The notes under the pieces: generated by a model
Databases searched by the model: none
Told to the model about the DNA's origin: nothing
What the model saw: the letters and a program-made list of their open reading frames with translations, nothing else
Origin: Marinibium conchae
Lineage (GTDB): Bacteria; Pseudomonadota; Gammaproteobacteria; Enterobacterales; Alteromonadaceae
DNA: 64,000 bases
Direction: 5' to 3'
Assembly: GCF_015595035.1 (NCBI RefSeq)
Contig: NZ_JADNRN010000001.1
Location: forward strand, 248,001-312,000
Program-made: the position numbers and the translations under genes
Part shown: positions 56,250 through 64,000 of the stretch, in pieces
How positions within the stretch are numbered: position 1 is the first letter of the stretch
Layout of the letters: each line of letters opens with the position of its first letter

Positions 56250-58271
56250 ATGTTAGGAAATTTAGGATATGGCTTAGCGGCACTGGGCTACTTCTCCCTC
56301 ATGTTGCTATTGTTGACTGGCAGAACGACTGGCTTTGCAAAGCACCTTCTTTTGGGCGCCAGTCTTGTTACCTGCTTGTGGGCGGCGAGCCATTTGACCG
56401 TATTGGGTTGGCAACGGGATATTGGCGACTTTTTCGTCGCTGATGCAGCTCGCCAATGGGTTTGGATGCTTTTCTTAGCTGCCTGTCTGCGGGCCGATTT
56501 TTCCTCTTTCAAGCAAATCGTAATACGTCCAACTACGCTCGCTTTACTTACGTTACCTACTGTTGCACTAATAAGTGCTGGCAGCGGCGCTATCCCGCTA
56601 CTCTGGCAATATTCATTACATACTATTATCGCCTTGCAAATGCTGATTGTACTCGAATTAGTGTTTCGTCAAGCCGGTGAGCATAAGTGGGCCTACAAAC
56701 CTTTGGTTTTGTTCTTAGGCGCATTGAGTTTGTTTGATTTTGTGACCTATGCCAACGCGACCATGATTAATCAAATTGGTGAAAATTACGTTATTGCCCG
56801 ACCTTACATCTATCTCTGTTTGTTACCTTTCTTGATACTTGCTATTCGCAGAATTAGCCATTGGGGGGTTACCATCTTTGTTAGCCGTGATGTGGTGTTG
56901 CACAGTACGCTTCTGTTGGTAGCTGGCGCGTATCTATTTGTCATGGCTTTAGTCGGTTACTTGGTAAAATTTATGGGTGGTTCGTGGAGCTACCCCTTAC
57001 AGCTTGCTCTTGTTGCTATATCTTTAGTGTTGCTGATTTCTTTATTCTTATCGCATAACTTTCGCACCAGAATAAAGGTATTTATTACCAAGCATTTTTA
57101 TGCAAATCAATTCGATTATCGTGTTCAGTGGGTGCAGTTAACAGAGAGCCTGAATGGGCAAGACGAAAACTTGCAGGATGTATATCAGACCTCTTTGCAT
57201 GCCATGCTTGAGGCTATGGAGTACGAAAGTGGCGTGATTCTGAAACTGCAAAAATCCGGTTTACAGCAAGTTGCAGAGATCACTTCGGGTAATAACCGTC
57301 ATTTTGAGCCTGATAAAGTGACAGCTTTGTTGTCTTACTTTGAAATTAAAGAGTGGATAATAGATATACAAGAATTGAAGGTAAAGCCTCATCAGTATGA
57401 AGAACTCATGCACAAAGACTACTTTATGGAGCACTTTGATTATCAGTTAGTGATTCCAATGTTCAAGAAGGATGAGTTATGGGGAATGGCCTTCATTGAC
57501 GCTCACGAAGAGCAAAGGAAACTATTGAATTGGGAACTAAGAGATTACATCAATGCTGTTACGGCGCAGGTCTCCAATTATTTATATCAATTTGAAGGGG
57601 CTTACGCCTTGGCTGAAAATGCACAGTTTGCGGCGTTTAGCCGTATGTCGGCATTTGTTTTACACGACCTAAAAAACGTGATGGCGCAAATTGATTTGAT
57701 ATTGGCTAATGCTCAGCAGCACAAATCTAATCCTGAGTTCATTGATGACACATTTGAAACGCTCGAGCATACCAAAGCGAGAATGGACAAAATGTTAAAA
57801 CAATTGACTGATAAAAAAGGCGTTGAGGCGCAAAAAAATAGCAAAACAGCCTTGCACGACCTTATCCAGAATATTCTCTCTGAGCGTTGCCAAGGCATGC
57901 TACCTCTGCCCACCTTTGTGGCGAAATCGCAAGTATTGCTCAATATTGATAGCGAGAAGTTTAGTAATGTACTCTATCACCTTGTCAGCAACGCTCAGCA
58001 AGCGACGTCAGACTCAGGAAAGGTAAGTGTAGAGTTAACTCAAGATGTACATGCAATTTTAACAATTACGGATGACGGTGAAGGCATGAGTGAGCACTTC
58101 ATCGCGACGCGTCTGTTTAAAGCTTTTGATACTACTAAAGGCAACGCTGGGATGGGCATTGGTGCTTACGACGCAAAAAACTATATTGAAGAAATTGGTG
58201 GTACAATAGCAGTGCACAGCAAAGTTGGTGAGGGCACCACCTTTATTATTACTTTACCCGTAACAGCGTAA
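56250..58271 (+). CDS. prsK: PEP-CTERM/exosortase system sensor histidine kinase PrsK
   Basis: A 673-residue kinase. The N-terminal third has about seven to eight membrane helices (MLGNLGYGLAALGYFSLMLL type start), then a GAF-like region (about 300-455), a distinctive H-box AFVLHDLKNVMAQIDL (His472), and an ATPase domain with LVSNAQQAT, TDDGEGMS and GMGIGAYDAKNYIEEIGG. This arrangement is that of PrsK, the kinase linked with XrtA exosortase and exopolysaccharide loci. It pairs with prsR 36 bases downstream. No exosortase or PEP-CTERM gene is in the window. Confidence 0.88.
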   Translation: MLGNLGYGLAALGYFSLMLLLLTGRTTGFAKHLLLGASLVTCLWAASHLTVLGWQRDIGDFFVADAARQWVWMLFLAACLRADFSSFKQIVIRPTTLALLTLPTVALISAGSGAIPLLWQYSLHTIIALQMLIVLELVFRQAGEHKWAYKPLVLFLGALSLFDFVTYANATMINQIGENYVIARPYIYLCLLPFLILAIRRISHWGVTIFVSRDVVLHSTLLLVAGAYLFVMALVGYLVKFMGGSWSYPLQLALVAISLVLLISLFLSHNFRTRIKVFITKHFYANQFDYRVQWVQLTESLNGQDENLQDVYQTSLHAMLEAMEYESGVILKLQKSGLQQVAEITSGNNRHFEPDKVTALLSYFEIKEWIIDIQELKVKPHQYEELMHKDYFMEHFDYQLVIPMFKKDELWGMAFIDAHEEQRKLLNWELRDYINAVTAQVSNYLYQFEGAYALAENAQFAAFSRMSAFVLHDLKNVMAQIDLILANAQQHKSNPEFIDDTFETLEHTKARMDKMLKQLTDKKGVEAQKNSKTALHDLIQNILSERCQGMLPLPTFVAKSQVLLNIDSEKFSNVLYHLVSNAQQATSDSGKVSVELTQDVHAILTITDDGEGMSEHFIATRLFKAFDTTKGNAGMGIGAYDAKNYIEEIGGTIAVHSKVGEGTTFIITLPVTA

Positions 58272-58307
58272 ATTCGGCGCAGTACAACGGAATAACAAGG
58301 CAGAAGA

Positions 58308-59666
58308 ATGGACAAAGTACTAGTAGTAGATGACGACCTAGGTATTCAAAAGCAACTGAAATGGGCTTTGTCTGAATTCGATACCGTATTCGCTGCCGAT
58401 CGTTCGGCAGCAATTGCCCAGCTTCGTCGCTTTGAACCGGCCGTTGTGACACTTGACTTAGGCCTACCGCCTGATCCCGCTAATGCCTCTGAGGGCTTAA
58501 AAACGCTGCAAGAAATCATGTCTTTGCTGCCTCGCACTAAAGTTATCGTGGTGACGGGGAATAACGATAAAGAAAATGCGCTGAAAGCAATTAGTATGGG
58601 AGCCTACGACTTCTATCAAAAGCCAATAGATTCCGACACCATCAACATTCTTATAAAGCGAGCGCTGAATTTAGCATCGTTAGAACATGAAAATCATTTG
58701 TTAACTCTGTCGAACCCAGCGATGGGCAGAATTATAGGAAATAGCGAAGCAATACAAAATATTAGTCGGAAAGCTGAAAAAATCGCGTCAACCGATATAT
58801 CTGTGTTGCTGTTAGGGGAGAGTGGCACTGGTAAAGAGGTCTTCGCTAGAAGTATTCATGATCATAGTCAGAGAAAAGGCAAAGCTTTTGTAGCGATAAA
58901 CTGTGCATCTATTCCAGAGAACCTGCTAGAGAGTGAGCTTTTTGGTTATGAAAAAGGCGCGTTTACCGGCGCTAACAAGACGACTCTGGGTAAAATCGAA
59001 ACTGCTCAGGGCGGCACTCTTTTTCTTGACGAAATTGGTGATATGCCATTGGGTTTGCAAGCTAAGATGCTGCGTTTCTTACAAGAACGAGTAATCGAGC
59101 GGGTAGGTGGAAGAAACGAAATACCGGTTGATATTCGCGTTGTTTGCGCCACCCATCGAAACCTACAGACCATGGTACAAGAAGAAACCTTCCGTGAAGA
59201 TTTGTTTTATAGAGTGGGTGAAATTGTTATCTCAATACCACCTCTTCGCGATCGTGATGAAGACGTGATTCTATTAGCTCGTACTTTCTTGAGCCAATAC
59301 AAAGAAGAATATGGCAACAAGATAAAAGGTTTCAGTGAAGACGCAATTGAGGCAATGCTCGCACACCCGTGGCCTGGTAACATCCGAGAGCTTCAGAATA
59401 AGCTGAAGTCAGCAGTAGTGTTAGCTGAAGGAAATGTGATTAACGCCGACGACTTGAGCTTAGTGGCTAAGAAGTCAGAGGAAGATACGGTTGTACTTAA
59501 TTTGCGTGAAGTTAGAGAGCAAGCTGAAAGTAAGGCCATCAGGCGCGCCTACCATCAGTCTGAACAAAATATCTCTAAAACGGCAGAGCTACTGGGTGTA
59601 ACTCGGCCTACACTTTATTCTCTTATCGATAAATATCATTTAGAAGACCTGAAAGCGAACGCTTAA
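58308..59666 (+). CDS. prsR: PEP-CTERM-box sigma-54 response regulator PrsR
   Basis: A 452-residue NtrC-type activator: receiver (VLVVDDDLGIQKQLKWAL, phospho-Asp in VTLDLGLPP), AAA+ domain with GESGTGKE, the sigma-54 contact GAFTGA and GTLFLDEIGDMP, and a C-terminal Fis-type HTH (NISKTAELLGVTRPTLYSLIDKY). The start LVVDDDLGIQKQLKWALS is typical of PrsR, which activates sigma-54 promoters of PEP-CTERM and EPS genes. Its last 4 bases overlap the convergent ParA-like gene. Confidence 0.9.
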   Translation: MDKVLVVDDDLGIQKQLKWALSEFDTVFAADRSAAIAQLRRFEPAVVTLDLGLPPDPANASEGLKTLQEIMSLLPRTKVIVVTGNNDKENALKAISMGAYDFYQKPIDSDTINILIKRALNLASLEHENHLLTLSNPAMGRIIGNSEAIQNISRKAEKIASTDISVLLLGESGTGKEVFARSIHDHSQRKGKAFVAINCASIPENLLESELFGYEKGAFTGANKTTLGKIETAQGGTLFLDEIGDMPLGLQAKMLRFLQERVIERVGGRNEIPVDIRVVCATHRNLQTMVQEETFREDLFYRVGEIVISIPPLRDRDEDVILLARTFLSQYKEEYGNKIKGFSEDAIEAMLAHPWPGNIRELQNKLKSAVVLAEGNVINADDLSLVAKKSEEDTVVLNLREVREQAESKAIRRAYHQSEQNISKTAELLGVTRPTLYSLIDKYHLEDLKANA

Positions 59667-60343
59667 GCGAAGCTTACAACATTATCGAAGCTCTCTTGCT
59701 TTGGTATTTGCACTAAGTCTTTGAATAGTGCTCTAAGTTCATCGGCAGCCTTGCCTTTGGGTTCGCATTCTATGACCGATAGTCCAGACTCTTCGCTATC
59801 GTCATAGATGTGGCGCTCATGCAATACATGCTCCGATACTTCAATATCATATAGATCAGCCATCGACTTAGCTTCGTTTAGCCTGCTTTGTTGATTGGGT
59901 TGTGATGGGCATTGAGTTAACACGATATGCGCACTAAGGTGGTGATTTACTAGTTTACAACTGTGTACCATCTCGTCGATATGCGGCAAGGTTTTTAGGT
60001 CTCTCCTCTTGGGGCGCATGGGCAACAAGGCCACGTTTGCAGTAGACAGTGTCGAACGCAATGCCATTGTGTCTTGTGCCCCGCAATCAACAACGACATA
60101 GTCGTATTGACTACTGTAACCCAATAATTGATTTCGAATCTTTCCATTTAGCTGCACCAAGTCAATGGTGGGTGCTTTCGGGTTGGTGTTTCTTAATTTT
60201 ATCCAATCGGCGCTTGTTCCTTGGCTATCGCAATCAACAATGAGCACACTGGCATTATCTTCAACAGTAAGCAGTGCAGCTAAATTTTGCGCAATACAGC
60301 TTTTACCGCTGCCGCCTTTCTCTCCACCTACTAAAACGATCAT
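59663..60343 (-). CDS. Orphan ParA/MinD-like ATPase
   Basis: A 226-residue P-loop ATPase with the deviant Walker A KGGSGKS (residues 9-15), Walker A' VDCDSQGTSADW, and VVVDCGAQD as Walker B. It is the VirC1/short-ParA style without an N-terminal DNA-binding domain. No parB or centromere-like repeats are next to it, so it is not a standard partition locus. Such orphans often position cargo such as chemosensory arrays, pili or carboxysomes; which cargo cannot be read here. Confidence 0.85.
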   Translation of the reverse strand: MIVLVGGEKGGSGKSCIAQNLAALLTVEDNASVLIVDCDSQGTSADWIKLRNTNPKAPTIDLVQLNGKIRNQLLGYSSQYDYVVVDCGAQDTMALRSTLSTANVALLPMRPKRRDLKTLPHIDEMVHSCKLVNHHLSAHIVLTQCPSQPNQQSRLNEAKSMADLYDIEVSEHVLHERHIYDDSEESGLSVIECEPKGKAADELRALFKDLVQIPKQESFDNVVSFA

Positions 60344-60510
60344 ATATCACCTTTATAGTTATCAGTTTTTATAAGCAAAGCGTTTTGGTTTTGTGTTCGA
60401 TTTTATCTTCAACGCTTGCTAGAGGCTAAAATCTACTTGTTTCACTGGCATTCTTGTGAATATCAATTAATATTTAAGCATATTCTACTATACCCTAAAT
60501 AAGGAAAAAC

Positions 60511-61260
60511 ATGGCTCAACCTACACACTTACCCAATCAGGAAGGTAAAAAAGTTCCTGACGTTACGTGGCCTGTACGCGTAAACGATGAATGGCAAAAA
60601 ATGTCGTCTCAGTCTATTTTTGCAGGTAAGAAGGTCATTTTATTTTCACTACCTGGAGCATTTACTCCCACTTGTTCGTCAACACACTTGCCTAGATATA
60701 ATCAATTGGCAGGGGTATTTAAGAAACTAGGCGTTGATGAAGTATGTTGTATGTCTGTCAATGATACCTTCGTAATGAATGCTTGGTTAGCTGATCAAGA
60801 AGCTGAGAACATTACTGTTATCCCTGATGGTAATGGCGAGTTCACAGCGGCTATGGAAATGTTAGTTGATAAAGATGATATTGGCTTTGGAAAACGCAGC
60901 TGGCGCTATTCCATGCTAGTGAATGACGGCGTTGTTGAAAAAATGTTTATTGAACCTAACGTACCCGGTGACCCGTTTGAAGTATCCGACGCTGATACCA
61001 TGCTTGAATACTTGGCGCCGGGCTCTCGTGCTCCTCAAGAAGTGTCGTTATTTACTAAGCCGGGTTGCCCATTTTGTGCTAAGGCCAAGACCTTGTTGAG
61101 TGATGCAGGATACGAGTTCGAAGAAATCGTTTTAGGTAGTCAAGCCAGTCTCGCTTCCTTAAAAGCGATTTCGGGTCGTGATACGGTTCCGCAAGTGTTC
61201 ATTGGTGGACAGCATATCGGTGGAAGTGACGATCTAGAGGCATTCCTACAGTCTGCATAA
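60511..61260 (+). CDS. Peroxiredoxin 5-glutaredoxin fusion protein
   Basis: A 249-residue two-domain antioxidant enzyme. The N-terminal Prx5 domain has the peroxidatic Cys55 in LPGAFTPTCSSTHLP; the C-terminal glutaredoxin has KPGCPFCAK (Cys186, Cys189) and the glutathione-binding TVPQVFIGGQHIGGSDDL. The architecture matches hybrid Prx5-Grx enzymes of Haemophilus and others, which reduce peroxides with glutathione. Glutathione would be supplied by gshB in the same window. OxyR control is plausible but no site was identified. Confidence 0.95.
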   Translation: MAQPTHLPNQEGKKVPDVTWPVRVNDEWQKMSSQSIFAGKKVILFSLPGAFTPTCSSTHLPRYNQLAGVFKKLGVDEVCCMSVNDTFVMNAWLADQEAENITVIPDGNGEFTAAMEMLVDKDDIGFGKRSWRYSMLVNDGVVEKMFIEPNVPGDPFEVSDADTMLEYLAPGSRAPQEVSLFTKPGCPFCAKAKTLLSDAGYEFEEIVLGSQASLASLKAISGRDTVPQVFIGGQHIGGSDDLEAFLQSA

Positions 61261-61275
61261 AAGACAAGCAAGATA

Positions 61276-61310
61276 AGCGTCATAGATTGTATTGTCTATG
61301 GCGCTTTTTT
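61276..61310 (+). terminator. Terminator after the Prx-Grx gene
   Basis: An 11-bp stem (AGCGTCATAGA with TCTATGGCGCT, one wobble), an 8-base loop and a T-run. It shows that an open frame beginning at 61309 cannot be the true start of the next gene. Confidence 0.88.
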
Positions 61311-61353
61311 GTTGTTATCCTCTGCACCATTATCCATCATAGCCAGTGTGAAC

Positions 61354-62547
61354 ATGACAATTTTTAACTCCGTGCATAAATCTGCTTCCTTCTCCTTGCT
61401 CCTGTTGATCTTATTTTATTTTCCATCTGCTATAGCTCTCGACAACGCGGTCGACACTTCTGATAAGCTGGTAGCGTTGCCGAGTGAGGTCATGAACGAT
61501 AAAGCAAGCGCTCAACTAGGAGTGCCTTTAAGACTTATGCAAGGTTTTACTGAATTGTACGAAGCCGAACTTGGTAAGAGCTACCCTTGCCAACAACAAG
61601 TAGCCAAGCTAGAACATAAAGTGTGCTTTGAAAGTTTGCGCAATGAAGGCAACTCTCCGTATATCCTATTCTCGCGTGCAAGCAATTCACCATTAGGCGC
61701 TCATCCTTCAGCCAAGGTAAAGAAGCCGGTGGATATTGTCGTGCTATTTCATGGTCTCTCTGATAGCCCTTTCTTCATGCGTGGGATTGCCGAACATCTT
61801 CAATCGTCAGGCTATACTGTCGTTGTTGCATTGAGCCCAGGGCATGGCAAGCGTGACGCTAGGGAAGATATGAAGGACGATAAGCTCAAAGAGCGCTGGT
61901 ATCGTCATGTAGACGATGTCATGGCCTTGGTAGAGCCCTTTTCTGAACGGCGCTTTATTGGTGGCTTTTCGACTGGCGGAACTTTAGCGACACGCTATGC
62001 ATTATTAAACGAAGATAACATCGACGGCTTACTTCTTTTCTCTGCTGCGTTGGCTTTATCGAACAATGCAGAAAGACTCGGGGCTATATGGGGGATGAAG
62101 TCCATTGCCAAATTATCTGACGGTGAGTTTGTTAGTCATGGGCCTCATCCTTACCGCTATCCAGATGTTGCCGGTTTTGCTGGACTGAGCCTAGCTGATG
62201 TTATATTCGAAATCCGCGATATGCTTGAAAGCGGCGAAGATGAGAGTGGAAGGGCAATCGACCGTCACTTTCCCATCTTTATTGCTCACTCTCTCGCCGA
62301 TATTATTACTCCCTATCACGGCGTAGATGGTTTAAGCCAGCAGATCGAAGGGGAGCATCACATATTTACCATTGCTGAGAGTTATGATACTTGCCACCAA
62401 GACTTAGTGATGTCTGCACAGATGATGATAGGACTTAAAATTGACAAACAAGCACTGAACATTAGTGAGCGTTGCGCTGTTCCCACGCCAAACCCACTTT
62501 TTAATCAAATGATGTTAATGCTTAGCTATTTTATGAAGTCTCTATGA
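61354..62547 (+). CDS. Exported alpha/beta hydrolase
   Basis: A 397-residue protein starting at the ATG at 61354, giving a clean signal peptide (SASFSLLLLILFYFPSAIA). The hydrolase fold shows the oxyanion region VVLFHGLSDSPFFMRG, the nucleophile elbow GGFSTGG (Ser), the Asp in AHSLADIITP and the His in DTCHQDLV. A paired Cys (YPCQQQVAKLEHKVC) may form a disulfide in the periplasm. The substrate is unknown. It overlaps the convergent dipeptidase gene by 6 bases. The ribosome site is weak. Confidence 0.85.
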   Translation: MTIFNSVHKSASFSLLLLILFYFPSAIALDNAVDTSDKLVALPSEVMNDKASAQLGVPLRLMQGFTELYEAELGKSYPCQQQVAKLEHKVCFESLRNEGNSPYILFSRASNSPLGAHPSAKVKKPVDIVVLFHGLSDSPFFMRGIAEHLQSSGYTVVVALSPGHGKRDAREDMKDDKLKERWYRHVDDVMALVEPFSERRFIGGFSTGGTLATRYALLNEDNIDGLLLFSAALALSNNAERLGAIWGMKSIAKLSDGEFVSHGPHPYRYPDVAGFAGLSLADVIFEIRDMLESGEDESGRAIDRHFPIFIAHSLADIITPYHGVDGLSQQIEGEHHIFTIAESYDTCHQDLVMSAQMMIGLKIDKQALNISERCAVPTPNPLFNQMMLMLSYFMKSL

Positions 62548-63774
62548 CTTAGCAGCTACTGCTTCAACCTCGCGCCATACTCTGAGAAAGTTCTCATTGA
62601 GAATTTTCTTAATATCATCTTCAGAATAGTCTCGCTTTAACAAGCCCTCTACTAGCCTTGGAAAGTCAGATACGTCTTTGAGGTTTACAGGCAGTGAGTC
62701 GCCAACGCCATCATAATCAGAGCCGATGCCTACGAAGTCTATGCCAACCAAATTGACGACATGATCAATGTGATCGAGCACTGTTTCTAAAGTCGCAAAA
62801 GGATAGGGCTTGTCGGTATTGTACTTTGCCACAAAGTCACTCACTTCTTTGCTGTCGCGACCAAAAGTTTTTGCTAATTCGGCAGCCTGTTTCGTACGAT
62901 TGTCGCGCCATGCTCTTGCCGTTGGACTGATGAAACCAGAACCAAAGTTGATCATAATTATCCCTTTGTTTTTAGCTAGGGCTCTTATCATTTCATCGTC
63001 CATGTTGCGCTCAAAACCCGGCGTAAATTTTCTCAGGGAGGAATGAGAGGCAATCACGGGAGCAGTGCTTAATGCAACCGTTTGATAAAAAGCATCATCC
63101 GACACATGAGAAATATCAACAATAATGCCCAGTGCATTCATTTCTTTTACCATCTCTATACCAAAAGGACTCAGGCCCTTCCATTGCCTGCGAAGGTCAT
63201 AAGATGAGTCTGAGATATGATTGCTTTGACTATGGGCAAGGGTGATATAGCGAATTCCGCGCTCGTAGAAGGTAGCAAGGGTATCAAGCGAGCCTTGCAC
63301 AGGGGAACCATTCTCCATTCCCATTGGAAGTGATATTTTGTTGTCTGCGAAGTTTCTCTCAACGTCAGCCACGCTTGTAGCCAAGGCAAATTTTTCGGGT
63401 GCTCTACCAACAATCGCTTCGACGTAATCGATCAAGCGGTGCGCAAGCTTTGTTGATTCAGCCGAATCATCTAAACTTGCAGGCACGTAAATAGACATAA
63501 ACGGTGCGTTTAGACCCCCTTCAACCGCTCTGGGATAATCAAAATCACCATTAATTGTTGACTTTGTTACATCTACCCATTGATTTTGCAGTCGGTAGGG
63601 CACATCTATGTGTCCATCAACGATTATATTTTGTTGAGTAATTCTTTTTGCTGCAGCTGCATGGCTCTCTTGTAATTTGAGATTGTTAACTGTGCTTGAT
63701 TGACATCCGGCAGTACTTAAGGTGATAGCTAGCGCAACTGCGCAAAGTGATAGAGGGCGTTTAATGTTGTTCAT
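62542..63774 (-). CDS. Membrane dipeptidase (peptidase M19), lipoprotein
   Basis: A 410-residue renal-dipeptidase-type metallopeptidase with a lipoprotein signal (ALAITLSTAGC, Cys24). Zinc-binding segments are seen in order: VDGHIDVPYRL, PMGMENGSP (bridging Glu), VDISHVSDD, VIASHSSLR and the C-terminal GIGSDYDGVGD. These enzymes cleave dipeptides, including D-containing ones, in the envelope. It is probably anchored to a membrane facing the periplasm. The upstream 226 bases to the window edge hold its promoter and nothing else I recognise. Confidence 0.93.
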   Translation of the reverse strand: MNNIKRPLSLCAVALAITLSTAGCQSSTVNNLKLQESHAAAAKRITQQNIIVDGHIDVPYRLQNQWVDVTKSTINGDFDYPRAVEGGLNAPFMSIYVPASLDDSAESTKLAHRLIDYVEAIVGRAPEKFALATSVADVERNFADNKISLPMGMENGSPVQGSLDTLATFYERGIRYITLAHSQSNHISDSSYDLRRQWKGLSPFGIEMVKEMNALGIIVDISHVSDDAFYQTVALSTAPVIASHSSLRKFTPGFERNMDDEMIRALAKNKGIIMINFGSGFISPTARAWRDNRTKQAAELAKTFGRDSKEVSDFVAKYNTDKPYPFATLETVLDHIDHVVNLVGIDFVGIGSDYDGVGDSLPVNLKDVSDFPRLVEGLLKRDYSEDDIKKILNENFLRVWREVEAVAAKS

Positions 63775-64000
63775 TTTTCATCCTTGTTGAATTGTATAAC
63801 GATACCTTGAGGTGTATGAGTGTTGAGCACAGTTAACGTCCTTTTGTGCATCGACGCTGGTACAAAAACCTAAACCTAGCATTAACGTTTGTTTTTTGTG
63901 CGATCGATAGCGATTCATTTGTTAATGTAAAGTTACAGAGTGACAAGCCTTGTGCTTTACGTAATAATAACGACCTTACAGTGCCAGTCAAATATGGGCT

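Noticed and set aside
61309-61353. Upstream TTG start for the alpha/beta hydrolase
   Set aside because: It lies inside the terminator of the preceding gene and would put 15 extra residues before a good signal peptide.
63775-64000. Search for a gene at the right edge
   Set aside because: No open frame with a ribosome site is visible in the last 226 bases.

Overview
The window reads as an ordinary chromosomal stretch of a marine gammaproteobacterium, most likely in the Alteromonadales (Alteromonadaceae-like). This is an inference from gene content and order: thrABC with ung; tal-pgi; yggS-proC-yggT with a DUF4426 gene; pilT-pilU; rsmE-gshB-yqgE-ruvX; metK facing tkt-epd-pgk-fba; ppk-ppx; enlarged PstC/PstA; a DUF3545 gene; and a PrsK/PrsR pair. 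No rRNA or tRNA genes, transposases, phage genes or CRISPR arrays were recognised.

Layout. 1-3.9 kb: a left-truncated sensor kinase (GTG start, running off the window) with its OmpR-type regulator, a MAPEG protein and AceK. 4.5-10.4 kb: the threonine operon, with a Thr/Ile-rich leader peptide, an attenuator-type terminator and an exact 8-bp MetJ-box core in the promoter region, followed by ung. 10.4-14.5 kb: a DUF3545 protein, pgi and tal, and divergent yaaA. 14.6-19.5 kb: the yggS-proC-yggT-DUF4426 operon, divergent from pilT-pilU. 20-26 kb: rsmE-gshB-yqgE-ruvX, with a secreted GH13 amylase coupled to the end of the operon. 26-29 kb: an MscS channel, CheV and a lipoprotein M48 protease. 29-37 kb: metK, a ~1 kb repeat-filled gap, then tkt, epd, pgk and a class I aldolase. 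37-48 kb: a phosphate/polyphosphate block (ppx, ppk, GcvR-like, pstCAB, phoU, pit). 48-52.6 kb: OxyR, a hybrid histidine kinase, and a coupled kinase-like protein whose phospho-acceptor His is Gln. 52.8-59.7 kb: a lipoprotein propeller-type protein, a second repeat cluster, a FabH-like synthase, and PrsK/PrsR. 59.7-64 kb: an orphan ParA-like ATPase, a peroxiredoxin-glutaredoxin fusion, an alpha/beta hydrolase and an M19 dipeptidase.

The most unusual signal is a family of structured intergenic elements, with three complete copies and one half copy in two gaps (30.5-31.1 kb and 54.7-55.0 kb). Each full copy has a conserved core that can fold into two adjacent hairpins with TCCA-like loops. The 9-bp stem of the second hairpin changes by compensatory substitutions between copies. 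Each core lies between long inverted arms whose sequence is unique to that locus. Parts of these elements are further duplicated in tandem with 24-bp, 77-bp and 214-bp periods. A second regulatory signal is the exact octamer AGACGTCT at two intergenic sites only (by eye): the thr promoter region and the metK-tkt gap. This suggests methionine-linked control of homoserine supply and of metK and/or tkt.
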